A DNA stretch of 48,212 nucleotides from Chitinophagaceae bacterium UBA1953 (GTDB lineage: Bacteria; Bacteroidota; Bacteroidia; Chitinophagales; Chitinophagaceae): the NCBI GenBank assembly GCA_002336115.1, contig DDEN01000038.1, forward strand, positions 1-48,212. Direction: 5' to 3'. The notes beneath the pieces were generated by a model that made no database searches, was not told the origin of the DNA, and saw nothing but the letters and a program-made list of their open reading frames with translations. Shown here piece after piece: positions 8,460 through 17,152 of this stretch. Position numbers and translations under genes: made by a program. The stretch's first letter is position 1. The number at the start of each line of letters is the position of its first letter.

Positions 8460-10133
8460 ATGAATTTTGACTGGCTGGTAAAACTTATTACAGAAGAGAG
8501 CATTCCTCAAGCAGTTATTATTTTTAGTTTAGTAATTGCTGTCGGCGTTTGGCTGGGACGTTTAAAAATATTTGGTATTTCACTTGGTGTTACCTGGATT
8601 TTGTTTGCCGGCCTTGCGCTTTCTTATTTTGGTGTTACTGTAAATAAAGAAACAGAACACTTTCTTCGTGAATTTGGCTTAATCCTGTTTGTTTATACAA
8701 TTGGTTTGCAGGTTGGCCCGGGTTTTTTTGCATCACTAAAGAAAAATGCAATTGTTACAAATGGTCTGGCTGCTTCGGTTGTTGTTCTGGGAGTATTAAT
8801 AGTAATAGCCTTTTTCTATTTTACTGGAACGCCAATGCCCACTCTTACAGGTATAATGAGCGGTGCCGTAACTAATACTCCAGGTATGGGTGCTGCGCAG
8901 GCTGCCGCAAAAGATATGCAGTTGCAGGGCGACCCTTCTTCTATGATTACCCTGGCTTATGCGCTGGTATATCCATTTGGTGTGTTTGGAATTATTGGTT
9001 CCATTCTGCTACTGAAAGTTATTTTCAGGGTTGATCTTGATAAAGAGCGTGAACTGCACCGCAAGCTTGATGCGTTGAAATCAAGAAAACCAATTTCCAT
9101 TCATCTTAAACTTGAAAACAAACAGCTTGTTGGTAAACAACTGCGTGAAGTTTTTGATTTGCTGAAAGAGCCGATTGTAGTATCAAGGCTGTTTCATGAA
9201 GGAGAAATTATTACGCCCACTCCCCAAACAATTCTGTACGAAGGTGATGTATTGTTGGTGGTTGCTCATAAAGAACAGGTGCAGGTGCTGAAACTGATTA
9301 TTGGTCAGGAAGCCGATATGAACCTGAAAGATGCGCCGCAAAGTGAACTGATTTCAAGAATCATTACCGTAACAAAAGCCGAGGTAACACACAGGCGGCT
9401 TGGCGATTTATCGGCCATGCATAGGCACGATTTTACATTAACCCGCTTAAACAGGGCTGGTGTTGAAATGGTTCCGCATGGTGACATTATTCTTCAGCTT
9501 GGTGATAATATTAAAGTGGTTGGTACAAAAGAGGGTATTGAAGCTGTTACTTTAGCTCTAGGTAATGAAATGAAACGTTTGGATGTACCCGATCTTGCTC
9601 CTATATTTCTTGGTATTGTACTTGGTGTTGTGCTTGGCAGCATACCCATGTACTTTTTTAATATGCCTGTGCCTGTTAAAATTGGTTTAGCAGGCGGACC
9701 GTTGATTATTGCTTTGCTCCTAAGCCGGTATGGAAACAAACTGTACCTAAACCAGTTTACAACCTACAGCGCCAACCTTATGCTGCGTGAACTGGGTATT
9801 GCTTTATTCCTTGCCAGTGTTGGTTTAAGCAGTGGCGGCAACCTTGCACATGCTTTTGAAGGCGGTAATGCCTGGTATTGGATTGCAATGGGCCTTACAG
9901 TTACTATGGTTCCACTGCTTCTGGTTGGTATTGTAGCCCACTATGGATTCAGAAAAACTTATTTCGAGATTTGTGGTTTACTTTCAGGGGCAAGTACCGA
10001 TCCGCCAGCACTTGCGTTTTCATCTCAACTGGCGAAAAATGAAGTTGCTTCTATTAATTACGCTACGGTTTATCCGCTTACGATGATTTTACGAATAATA
10101 GCAGGGCAGTTGTTAATACTATTCTTTGCTTAA
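8460..10133 (+). CDS. AspT/YidE-type putative transporter with two RCK_C domains
   Basis: This is an inner-membrane protein of the aspartate:alanine exchanger family. Each half has a bundle of hydrophobic helices (about residues 15-190 and 385-557) related to the YidE/YbjL duplication. Between them lie two cytosolic TrkA-C-like modules (about 205-290 and 295-375), each with the PxTILYEGDVLLVV or GDIILQLGDNIKVVG pattern. Conserved glycine-rich segments such as GAVTNTPGMGAAQAA and GLLSGASTDPPALAF occur at equivalent positions of the two halves and are probably transport motifs. At 557 residues it is the usual length. The substrate is unknown, and the RCK_C modules suggest regulation by a small ligand. 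It stands alone and ends at a strong terminator. Confidence 0.88.
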   Translation: MNFDWLVKLITEESIPQAVIIFSLVIAVGVWLGRLKIFGISLGVTWILFAGLALSYFGVTVNKETEHFLREFGLILFVYTIGLQVGPGFFASLKKNAIVTNGLAASVVVLGVLIVIAFFYFTGTPMPTLTGIMSGAVTNTPGMGAAQAAAKDMQLQGDPSSMITLAYALVYPFGVFGIIGSILLLKVIFRVDLDKERELHRKLDALKSRKPISIHLKLENKQLVGKQLREVFDLLKEPIVVSRLFHEGEIITPTPQTILYEGDVLLVVAHKEQVQVLKLIIGQEADMNLKDAPQSELISRIITVTKAEVTHRRLGDLSAMHRHDFTLTRLNRAGVEMVPHGDIILQLGDNIKVVGTKEGIEAVTLALGNEMKRLDVPDLAPIFLGIVLGVVLGSIPMYFFNMPVPVKIGLAGGPLIIALLLSRYGNKLYLNQFTTYSANLMLRELGIALFLASVGLSSGGNLAHAFEGGNAWYWIAMGLTVTMVPLLLVGIVAHYGFRKTYFEICGLLSGASTDPPALAFSSQLAKNEVASINYATVYPLTMILRIIAGQLLILFFA

Positions 10134-10137
10134 GGAA

Positions 10138-10161
10138 AAGCCCCGGTTTAAACCGGGGTTT
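10138..10161. terminator. Bidirectional terminator CCCCGG-TTTAAA-CCGGGG
   Basis: A GC-rich 6-bp core stem extended by A/T pairs, with a TTTAAA loop and flanking A and T runs, lies between the convergent AspT-like gene and the GH3 fusion. It overlaps the stop codon of the latter. Confidence 0.88.
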
Positions 10162-13099
10162 AATTTTTATTGAGCAATATTTTATACAACGCATCCTGAA
10201 TTTTTCCACGCACATTCATGGTCAGAATTTTTGTATTGGTTCCACCATCAGGATTAACTCTGTTACTTAAAAAGATGAACACAATATTATTTTCAGGATC
10301 GGCCCAAACTCCTGTGCCTGTATAACCTGTGTGTCCGAATGTAGATGGCGATACACTTAATGCAGGATAAGCTTCTTTTCGTGTAAGATTATCTTTTTCC
10401 GGTTTATCAAAACCCAAACCTCTCCTGCTGTTTTCACTTTGATATGAAGTAAACAGTTTCACCGTTTCAGGTTTAAAAAAAGCTTTGTCGCCAATTGTTC
10501 CGCCATTGGCAATCATTTGTAATAACACCGCCAGTTCATAAGCCGTGCTGTACAAACCTGCATGTCCTGCAATACCGCCAAACATTGCAGCACCGGGATC
10601 GTGCACATAACCACGAAGCAACTGCCGCCTGAACTGTACTTCACGTTCAGTTGGAACAATGTTGTTGACAGGTAAATGATTCAACGGCAAAAAACCTGTT
10701 GATTGAAACTGCAGTGGTTCATAAAATGTTTTACGTACATATTCATCAAGTGTCATTCCTGTAAGCTGCTCAACAATCCTGCCCATGAAAATGAAATCAT
10801 TGTCGCTGTACACATATTTTCCATTGGGACCAAGATCACTTTGAAGAATACGCATGTTCATTGTATCAATCCAATCGTTGCGCATGTAAAAATGCTCAGC
10901 CACTTTTATTTTATGCTCATCATCGAGTGTGGTTTGATAAATTGCATCAAAAGGAGCACCTGTAAGCGTATCAATAGTTTCTCTGTAAAAAGGAATAAAT
11001 GATTTTAATCCAGCCTGGTGCAGTAATATATCTTCAATAACAAGATCGGATTTGTTGGTTCCGTTTACCCATGGCAGATAATAACCCAGTTTTTGTTTAA
11101 GATCAAGTTTTCCTTCTTCATACAACTTCATTACAGCAACAGTTGTAGCACAGATTTTTGTTACCGATGCCATATCAAACACCGATTCGGTAGTCATCGG
11201 TTCACTTTGATTGTAAGTGTAATAACCATACGCTTTTTCAAAAACAATTTTTCCATCTTTGGCTGCAAGCACTACACAACCAGGTGCTACTTTTTTTTCT
11301 ATTGCATCTGCAACAATGGAATCAACCACAGCAAATTTTGTTTCATCTGTTTTTTCAACAGGCATTAAACCTTTGTTTGCATGGGCATAACTTATTCCTG
11401 TCCCGAATTTTAATTCATCACAAACAGATACAGGCAGTTTTCCCTGCGGAGATTGTTTGCCGGTTAATATTTCAAATGCAGCCTGCTGTGTAAACGTATC
11501 ATCTTCATAACACAATAAACTGTTTTTTGCATTGCAGAAATTTTTCAACGCATACGGATTGCCAAACATCATCAGTACCGATTTTGGCAACTGAAGTAAC
11601 CCGTTGATCAACTGAACGGATGGTACACTTAATCCATAATTACCTTGTGGCCGACGGCTGTAATTATGTACACCAATCACTACCTGCTGGTAATTATTTT
11701 TCAGTAATTCAATCAACGATAAAACTCTTCCTCCGTCACTTTTATAAGAAAAGTAAAAAACATCAGCCTTCAGTTCATCCCGCATTTTTTTCGTCATTAT
11801 GTTTTCGGCAGTAACACCAATGGCTATGTACGCAATTTTTCGTTCTTCATTTGTTGCTTTGTTCATGAACGACATAGTTGCTGCCGAAAGCGGCAACAGG
11901 TGGTTATCATTACGAAGTAAAGTGATGGATTTGTTTGCAATCAGCAGTTTTAACGCTTCTGTTTTTGCATTGAGATCATTTGCCAAATTGTTTGTGTCAA
12001 TTGGTTTCCATGAAGCGAGCCCGTATAAATATTTCGCCATCAGCACACGCTCAACCCTGCTGTTAATAATATCCCAGCTCAACTTTTTTTGTTTGATGGC
12101 TTTTTTTATTTTTTTTATTGCAGCAGGAATATCGGCTGGTAAACAAAGCAAATCGTTTCCCGCAATCAATGATTGTGCGCTTGCCTGCCCGTCGGGGAAA
12201 AACTTTTTTACTCCCTGCATTTCCAGCGCATCAGTAAATGTTAATCCTTTATACTGCAGTTCTTCACGCAGCAGTTTGGTTACATTATTATAAGAAAGAG
12301 AGGTTGCTAAATTTTTTGTGTTATCAATTGCCGGAATGTATAAATGACCAATCATCATGCTTCCCACATTATTCTCAATCATTTCCCTGAAAGGGTATAA
12401 TTCAAGTGAATCAAGTTGTGATTTTGATTTATTAATTACCGGCAAATCAAGATGACTGTCTGTTTCTGTATCGCCATGCCCGGGAAAATGTTTGGCACAA
12501 GCCATTACGCCCATATCCTGCATACCTTTCATTACCTGCACACCAAACAATGCAACTTTATAACGGTCTTCACCAAAAGAACGATCATTAATGACGGGAT
12601 TGTAAGGGTTGTTATTTACATCAACTACCGGTGCAAAGTTTACCTGTATGCCCATGCGCCTGCATTGCACACCAATCAACTGTCCATATTTGTAGGCAAG
12701 TGCTGCATCGTTCACTGCGCCGAGCATTAATTGCCGTTGCAAAGAAATCACACTATCGAGCCGCATTCCCAACCCCCATTCACCATCAATCGTAATGAGC
12801 AAAGGAGTTTTAGCAATGCTTTGATAATAGTTGGTGAGATTAGCTTGCCGAACAGGTCCGCCCTGAAAAAAACAAAGTCCGCCAACATTGTATTTCTGAA
12901 TCTGCTCAAGAACATGATTGATATGATCGGGGCCAAGATTGCTATGAGCCCTTACGATCATTAATTGTGCTATACGCTCATCCTTGCTCAGCGTTTGCAT
13001 TACACTATCGGCCCAACGTTTTGCCAGTTCGGTTTTTGATTGAGAAAAAGAAGCGAGCCCGGCAATAATAACCAGTACTGAAAGGAATAGTTTCTTCAT
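10160..13099 (-). CDS. Secreted GH3 beta-N-acetylhexosaminidase / beta-lactamase-type serine hydrolase fusion
   Basis: A signal peptide (MKKLFLSVLVIIAGLASFSQ) exports this 979-aa protein. Residues about 30-365 are a NagZ-type GH3 domain with the catalytic loop KHFPGHGDTETDSH (203-216) and the nucleophile Asp290 in TFTDALEM. Residues about 380-570 look like a GH3 C-terminal domain. Residues about 585-975 form a class C beta-lactamase/penicillin-binding fold with SVTK (645-648), YSDN in the place of the Tyr-x-Asn motif, and HTGYTG as the KTG-like motif. This architecture is known in Bacteroidota; the role is inferred to be cleavage of GlcNAc-MurNAc plus a peptide or ester bond during peptidoglycan turnover. 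A TATCTTTA box lies about 30 nt before the ATG. Divergent from mutL. Confidence 0.93.
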   Translation of the reverse strand: MKKLFLSVLVIIAGLASFSQSKTELAKRWADSVMQTLSKDERIAQLMIVRAHSNLGPDHINHVLEQIQKYNVGGLCFFQGGPVRQANLTNYYQSIAKTPLLITIDGEWGLGMRLDSVISLQRQLMLGAVNDAALAYKYGQLIGVQCRRMGIQVNFAPVVDVNNNPYNPVINDRSFGEDRYKVALFGVQVMKGMQDMGVMACAKHFPGHGDTETDSHLDLPVINKSKSQLDSLELYPFREMIENNVGSMMIGHLYIPAIDNTKNLATSLSYNNVTKLLREELQYKGLTFTDALEMQGVKKFFPDGQASAQSLIAGNDLLCLPADIPAAIKKIKKAIKQKKLSWDIINSRVERVLMAKYLYGLASWKPIDTNNLANDLNAKTEALKLLIANKSITLLRNDNHLLPLSAATMSFMNKATNEERKIAYIAIGVTAENIMTKKMRDELKADVFYFSYKSDGGRVLSLIELLKNNYQQVVIGVHNYSRRPQGNYGLSVPSVQLINGLLQLPKSVLMMFGNPYALKNFCNAKNSLLCYEDDTFTQQAAFEILTGKQSPQGKLPVSVCDELKFGTGISYAHANKGLMPVEKTDETKFAVVDSIVADAIEKKVAPGCVVLAAKDGKIVFEKAYGYYTYNQSEPMTTESVFDMASVTKICATTVAVMKLYEEGKLDLKQKLGYYLPWVNGTNKSDLVIEDILLHQAGLKSFIPFYRETIDTLTGAPFDAIYQTTLDDEHKIKVAEHFYMRNDWIDTMNMRILQSDLGPNGKYVYSDNDFIFMGRIVEQLTGMTLDEYVRKTFYEPLQFQSTGFLPLNHLPVNNIVPTEREVQFRRQLLRGYVHDPGAAMFGGIAGHAGLYSTAYELAVLLQMIANGGTIGDKAFFKPETVKLFTSYQSENSRRGLGFDKPEKDNLTRKEAYPALSVSPSTFGHTGYTGTGVWADPENNIVFIFLSNRVNPDGGTNTKILTMNVRGKIQDALYKILLNKN

Positions 13100-13164
13100 T
13101 TTTTTTTACTTTTCAACCCGGCTAAAGATAATGAATAATCCTTCTAAGGTTGGTTGAAGAACTG

Positions 13165-13172
13165 TAATTTTG
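13165..13172 (+). promoter_or_regulatory. -7 box TAATTTTG of mutL
   Basis: TAATTTTG lies 26 nt before the GTG at 13199 and downstream of the earlier in-frame TTG at 13154. It therefore excludes the longer reading and supports the GTG start. Confidence 0.55.
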
Positions 13173-13198
13173 CCGTTTCAAAAAAGGAGAAAGAATAC

Positions 13199-15049
13199 GT
13201 GCCGGATATCATTCAATTATTGCCCGATCATATTGCCAACCAGATTGCTGCAGGCGAGGTTATTCAGCGCCCTGCAAGTGCGGTAAAAGAGTTGCTTGAA
13301 AATGCAGTTGATGCGGGAGCAACTGAAATTCAACTCATCATTAACGATGCAGGGAAACAACTGGTACAGGTAATTGATAACGGCATTGGTATGAGTGAAA
13401 CAGATGCCCGCATGGCTTTTGAACGTCATGCCACATCCAAGATCAGGCAAATCGAAGATCTCTTCCACATTAAAACAATGGGTTTTCGTGGCGAAGCGCT
13501 TGCTTCCATTGCTGCTGTTGCGCAGGTTGAAATAAAAACCAAACGGGCCGAAGATGCAGCAGGAACTTTTATTGAAATTGAAAATAGTGTTGTAACAAAA
13601 CAGGAACCTGTTGCAACAGTTAACGGCACAAGCATTGCCATGAAGAATTTATTCTTCAACGTTCCTGCACGCAGAAATTTTTTAAAAAGTAATGCAGCAG
13701 AGATGCGGCATATCGTAGATGAATTTATCCGTGTAAGCATGGCTTACCCCGATATCTTTTTCTCTTTAACTGCCAATGGCCAGCAAATGTTTCATCTTGA
13801 AAGAGGAACGCTGAAACAGCGCATTGTCCAGTTGCTTGGCAGCCAGTACAACAGTAAATTGGTTTCGGCCGAAGAGCAAACCGATTATATGAATATTTAT
13901 GGCTTTATCGGCAAACCTGAAACAGCAAAGAAAACAAGAGGCGATCAGTACTTCTTCGTGAATAAGCGTTTTATTAAAAGTGCTTATCTCAATCATGCAG
14001 TGGCAAGTGCATTCCAGGAAATGATACCCGCCGACAGCTTTCCTGCGTATGTGTTGTTTATTGATCTTGATCCTGCACAGGTTGATATCAACGTTCATCC
14101 AACCAAACAGGAAATTAAGTTTGAAGATGAAAAGATTGTGTATGCATTTGTACAATCGGCCATTAAACATGCATTGGCACAGTTCAGCATTACACCAACA
14201 CTTGACTTTGATCTCGATCCAAATATTCAGCGGCTCGATGCAGTAAGCAAACCGTTTACAGAAGAACAAAAGTCGATGGCATCAGCTTCTTCGCTTTACC
14301 AAACCTTCACACAAAAACATGCGGCACATAAAATTGATCCGACCAATAAAAGTGAATTAAAGCATTGGAGAGAGTTTTATGAAACTGATCAAAAACCGGT
14401 GGTCGATGATCGGTTGGCGTTGACCGGTCAGCAATCAATCGACTCTCAACAATCAGCAATCAACGATCAACGGTCAACCATCAGCGAATCAGATTTTACT
14501 CAACTGCATAACACCTACATTCTTGCTTCAACAAATAAAGGCATGATGATTATTCACCAGCAAAATGCACATGAGCGTGTTTTGTATGAACGTTATGTTG
14601 CTGCTGTTGAAGGAAAAGCTGTTGCCACGCAAAGAAGTTTGTTTCCATCGTCTTTACAATTATCACCACAGGATACAGTTTTGTTAAACGATCTGCTGCC
14701 TGAACTGCATCAATTAGGTTATCATATTGAACCATTCGGGAAAGATACCTTTGTTATACAGGGAACTCCTGCTGATGTAGAGCAGGGAAATGAAAGCATG
14801 GCCATTGAATTGCTGCTGGAACAGTTTAAACATTACACCAGCGATTTAAAATTTTCAAAGCGTGAAAAATTAGTGCGTTCATTGGCAAAACAGCATTGCA
14901 TTAAAGCCGGTCGTTCACTTACACAAAAAGAAATGAAACAGCTGGTTGAAGATTTATTCAACTGTTCACAACCCAACGCAACGTCAAACGGCTTTCCGGT
15001 GTACATGGAAATCAAAAAAGATGAACTGGAAAAAATGTTTGGACGATAA
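13199..15049 (+). CDS. mutL: DNA mismatch repair protein MutL, apparently without endonuclease motifs
   Basis: MutL couples mismatch recognition by MutS to strand removal. The GHKL ATPase half is complete: ELLENAVDAGATEI (about 31-44), DNGIGM, RHATSKI and GFRGEALAS (about 95). The start is GTG at 13199, giving VPDIIQLLPDHIANQIAAGEV; AAGGAG (13184-13189) is well placed and a -7 box precedes it. The linker (about 405-430) is Gln/Ser-rich and built from word repeats. In the C-terminal domain the usual DQHAxxE motif reads HQQNAHE (453-459), the ACxxA(V/I) motif reads AKQHCI (563-568), and CPHGRP reads TSNGFP (595-600). All metal ligands seem replaced, so nuclease activity is doubtful. The motif alignment was made by eye. 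Confidence 0.96.
   Translation: MPDIIQLLPDHIANQIAAGEVIQRPASAVKELLENAVDAGATEIQLIINDAGKQLVQVIDNGIGMSETDARMAFERHATSKIRQIEDLFHIKTMGFRGEALASIAAVAQVEIKTKRAEDAAGTFIEIENSVVTKQEPVATVNGTSIAMKNLFFNVPARRNFLKSNAAEMRHIVDEFIRVSMAYPDIFFSLTANGQQMFHLERGTLKQRIVQLLGSQYNSKLVSAEEQTDYMNIYGFIGKPETAKKTRGDQYFFVNKRFIKSAYLNHAVASAFQEMIPADSFPAYVLFIDLDPAQVDINVHPTKQEIKFEDEKIVYAFVQSAIKHALAQFSITPTLDFDLDPNIQRLDAVSKPFTEEQKSMASASSLYQTFTQKHAAHKIDPTNKSELKHWREFYETDQKPVVDDRLALTGQQSIDSQQSAINDQRSTISESDFTQLHNTYILASTNKGMMIIHQQNAHERVLYERYVAAVEGKAVATQRSLFPSSLQLSPQDTVLLNDLLPELHQLGYHIEPFGKDTFVIQGTPADVEQGNESMAIELLLEQFKHYTSDLKFSKREKLVRSLAKQHCIKAGRSLTQKEMKQLVEDLFNCSQPNATSNGFPVYMEIKKDELEKMFGR
14405..14490. repeat. CAATCAAC/GTTGACC word repeat inside mutL
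   Basis: Short words (CAATCA, CAGCAATCAA, GATCAACGG, GGTCAACC, and GTTGACC in reverse) recur over about 85 bp within the interdomain linker. They are read in frame as a Gln/Ser/Asp-rich linker (QQSIDSQQSAINDQRSTIS). Confidence 0.6.
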
Positions 15050-15057
15050 ATAAATTA

Positions 15058-15087
15058 AAAAGGCCATTCAAATTTGAATGGCCTTTT
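15058..15087. terminator. Bidirectional terminator, perfect 30-bp palindrome
   Basis: AAAAGGCCATTCAAA is followed directly by its exact complement. It lies between the convergent mutL and PKD genes; the A/T ends give U-tracts in both directions. Confidence 0.88.
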
Positions 15088-15107
15088 AATTATCCTGAAG
15101 CTCACTT

Positions 15108-16994
15108 TTAATTTATTTTCTGAAATTTAGTACTGCATACTTTATCTCCCACTTTTACTTCAAGTGTATAATACCCTGTTGCCAGTGTTCCTGTTGGCAA
15201 AGTAAATGTATTGGCACCGGGCACTGCATTTAGGTAAAAGACTGCTTTACGTACACCTGTCATATCAATGACAGAGGCAATGACCGGCTTAGCAATTTCA
15301 ACCTGAATTTTAAATTGGATTGTAGTTGTTGCAGGGTTAGGTAACACTTGTAATGTGCATACATTTGGTACCGCAGTAATGTGGATGTAATCGCAGAATT
15401 CCTTTACACATCCATTCGCTGTTACTGTACGCAGACACACTTTATACCAACTGGTATCCTGAAAAATATAGGTTGGATTATTCGCAACAATCTTAACCGG
15501 AGTTGTTGCATTATTGCGCCAGATAGTCCAATCCTGTGAAATAACGGACTGGTTACTTACTGCAATAAATTTCACCGCATTATTAACCGGAGGGTTCAGC
15601 CTTTCTGTTTCAAATTTTACTGTTGTCTGGTTGCAATTCAAACTTCCGGCAAAAATTTCTTTACATGATGTTGAAGCGCAGTTATCAGAACGGTAAGCGG
15701 TTAAGCAAACTCTGTATGTTCCGGCACGATCGTATTTATGCGTTGCGGTTGCTCCTGTTGCTCCTGTACCATCACCAAACGTCCATGTATATTTTGCAGT
15801 TGATGTATTTGTTTCAGCTTTAAAAGACCACGTTCCGGAATTATTACCTGTACTGTCAACAGTAAACCTGCTGAGGGCTTCACAATTTGTATAAACGGGA
15901 ACAGTTACTTCTTTGCAAACCTCCTTTACACAACCGGCAAAATATTCAATGCGCAAACAAACTTTGTATGTGCCGGGTTGCTGGTATTGATGTAAAGGGC
16001 TGTAATCTGTACTGTAAGTGCCATCGCCAAAACTCCATTTTGTACTTGTTGGCATAACTGTAAGAGCAGAAGGCGGCAATGGATAAAACTTCACTCCGTG
16101 TCCTGAATAAATACTGTCGAGAACCCAGTTAAAGCCTGCATCGAAATTACAATCTCTTACAGTAATTTCTTTACAAATTTCCTGTGTGCAACTATTCCCA
16201 ACTATTACAACAAGGCAAACTTTATATACACCTGCTTTTGTATAAGCATGAACAGGATTGGCTTCTGTACTGGTTGTGCTATCGCCAAAGCTCCATTTGT
16301 ATTGTGCAGTTGCAGAAGTTACAACGGTTTTGTTTGTGAATTTAACCGCAAACAGATTTGAAGAATCAACAGCCCATAAAAAATAAGGTTGAATATTGCA
16401 GGATTGGGGAACTGTTACCACGCTACAGAATGTTTTTGAGCAAACCGGAGTTGCTGAACCTGTTGTAAGATAGCTGACTGTAAGGCAAACATTATACTGA
16501 CCCGGGGCTGAATAAATATGATCGGGGCTGAAATTTGTTGATGAAGTACCATCGCCAAACGTCCATTTATATACAACCGATGTTGGTGCCTGGTTAGGCA
16601 TCGACTGGTTAATGAAATAAATTTTTGAAGGGTTGATGGAATCCTTCCGCCATTCAAACTTTGCATTTACCAGATCGCAGAGAGAAGCTGCAATTGTAAA
16701 TTCCTTTACAGCAGAATCGTAACATTTGTGAAGTGTGTCTTTAATGTAATGCACCACACGGTAATTACCTGCTGAGAGATAACTATGAACCGGATTTGCA
16801 GCATCACCAACAAGCCCGTCGCCAAACTTCCAGTAATTAATTGTGGCAGTATTGGCGGTGGTTGATGAATAAAAATTAACGGTGTTACCGTTAATCTTGT
16901 ACTGGAAAGCAGCTTTGCCTTTACAGGTAGTATCCTGGGCAACGGAGGTAAAGGCAAGCAGCAGAGCAATGAAAGAGTAAAGAACCTTTTTCAT
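15108..16994 (-). CDS. Secreted PKD-repeat protein with type IX sorting domain
   Basis: The 628-aa product has a signal peptide ending near SVAQ at residue 20. Five clear PKD modules follow, each with W(K/T/S)FGD and a later (A/P)GxYxVCL; a sixth copy (WTIWRNN...WYKVCL) has lost the FGDG turn. Most modules also carry a Cys pair ending in C-K-E-(I/V)-T-V, which suggests a disulfide per module. The last about 80 residues (VLPNPATTTIQF... to FQKIN) match a type A C-terminal sorting domain, so the protein is predicted to cross the outer membrane by the type IX system. No catalytic domain is seen; an adhesive or structural surface role is inferred. It stands alone between a mutL-side terminator and dacB. 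Confidence 0.88.
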   Translation of the reverse strand: MKKVLYSFIALLLAFTSVAQDTTCKGKAAFQYKINGNTVNFYSSTTANTATINYWKFGDGLVGDAANPVHSYLSAGNYRVVHYIKDTLHKCYDSAVKEFTIAASLCDLVNAKFEWRKDSINPSKIYFINQSMPNQAPTSVVYKWTFGDGTSSTNFSPDHIYSAPGQYNVCLTVSYLTTGSATPVCSKTFCSVVTVPQSCNIQPYFLWAVDSSNLFAVKFTNKTVVTSATAQYKWSFGDSTTSTEANPVHAYTKAGVYKVCLVVIVGNSCTQEICKEITVRDCNFDAGFNWVLDSIYSGHGVKFYPLPPSALTVMPTSTKWSFGDGTYSTDYSPLHQYQQPGTYKVCLRIEYFAGCVKEVCKEVTVPVYTNCEALSRFTVDSTGNNSGTWSFKAETNTSTAKYTWTFGDGTGATGATATHKYDRAGTYRVCLTAYRSDNCASTSCKEIFAGSLNCNQTTVKFETERLNPPVNNAVKFIAVSNQSVISQDWTIWRNNATTPVKIVANNPTYIFQDTSWYKVCLRTVTANGCVKEFCDYIHITAVPNVCTLQVLPNPATTTIQFKIQVEIAKPVIASVIDMTGVRKAVFYLNAVPGANTFTLPTGTLATGYYTLEVKVGDKVCSTKFQKIN

Positions 16995-17152
16995 AAAAAT
17001 GGTTTATAAATCCGCTATCCTGAAGCAGTTTGCGGATGGATGAATAATCGTTACTGTTTTTACGGATATACCAGCAACAGGTTTTCAACCGGGTTGTATA
17101 GAATAGTTCCCTTATAAAATCAAAATGCTGCTCCTGAAAAAAATATTTTTAT

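Noticed and set aside
11799..12293. A 164-codon plus-strand frame
   Set aside because: It is antisense to the GH3 fusion, has Ser/Phe-rich shadow composition and no motifs.
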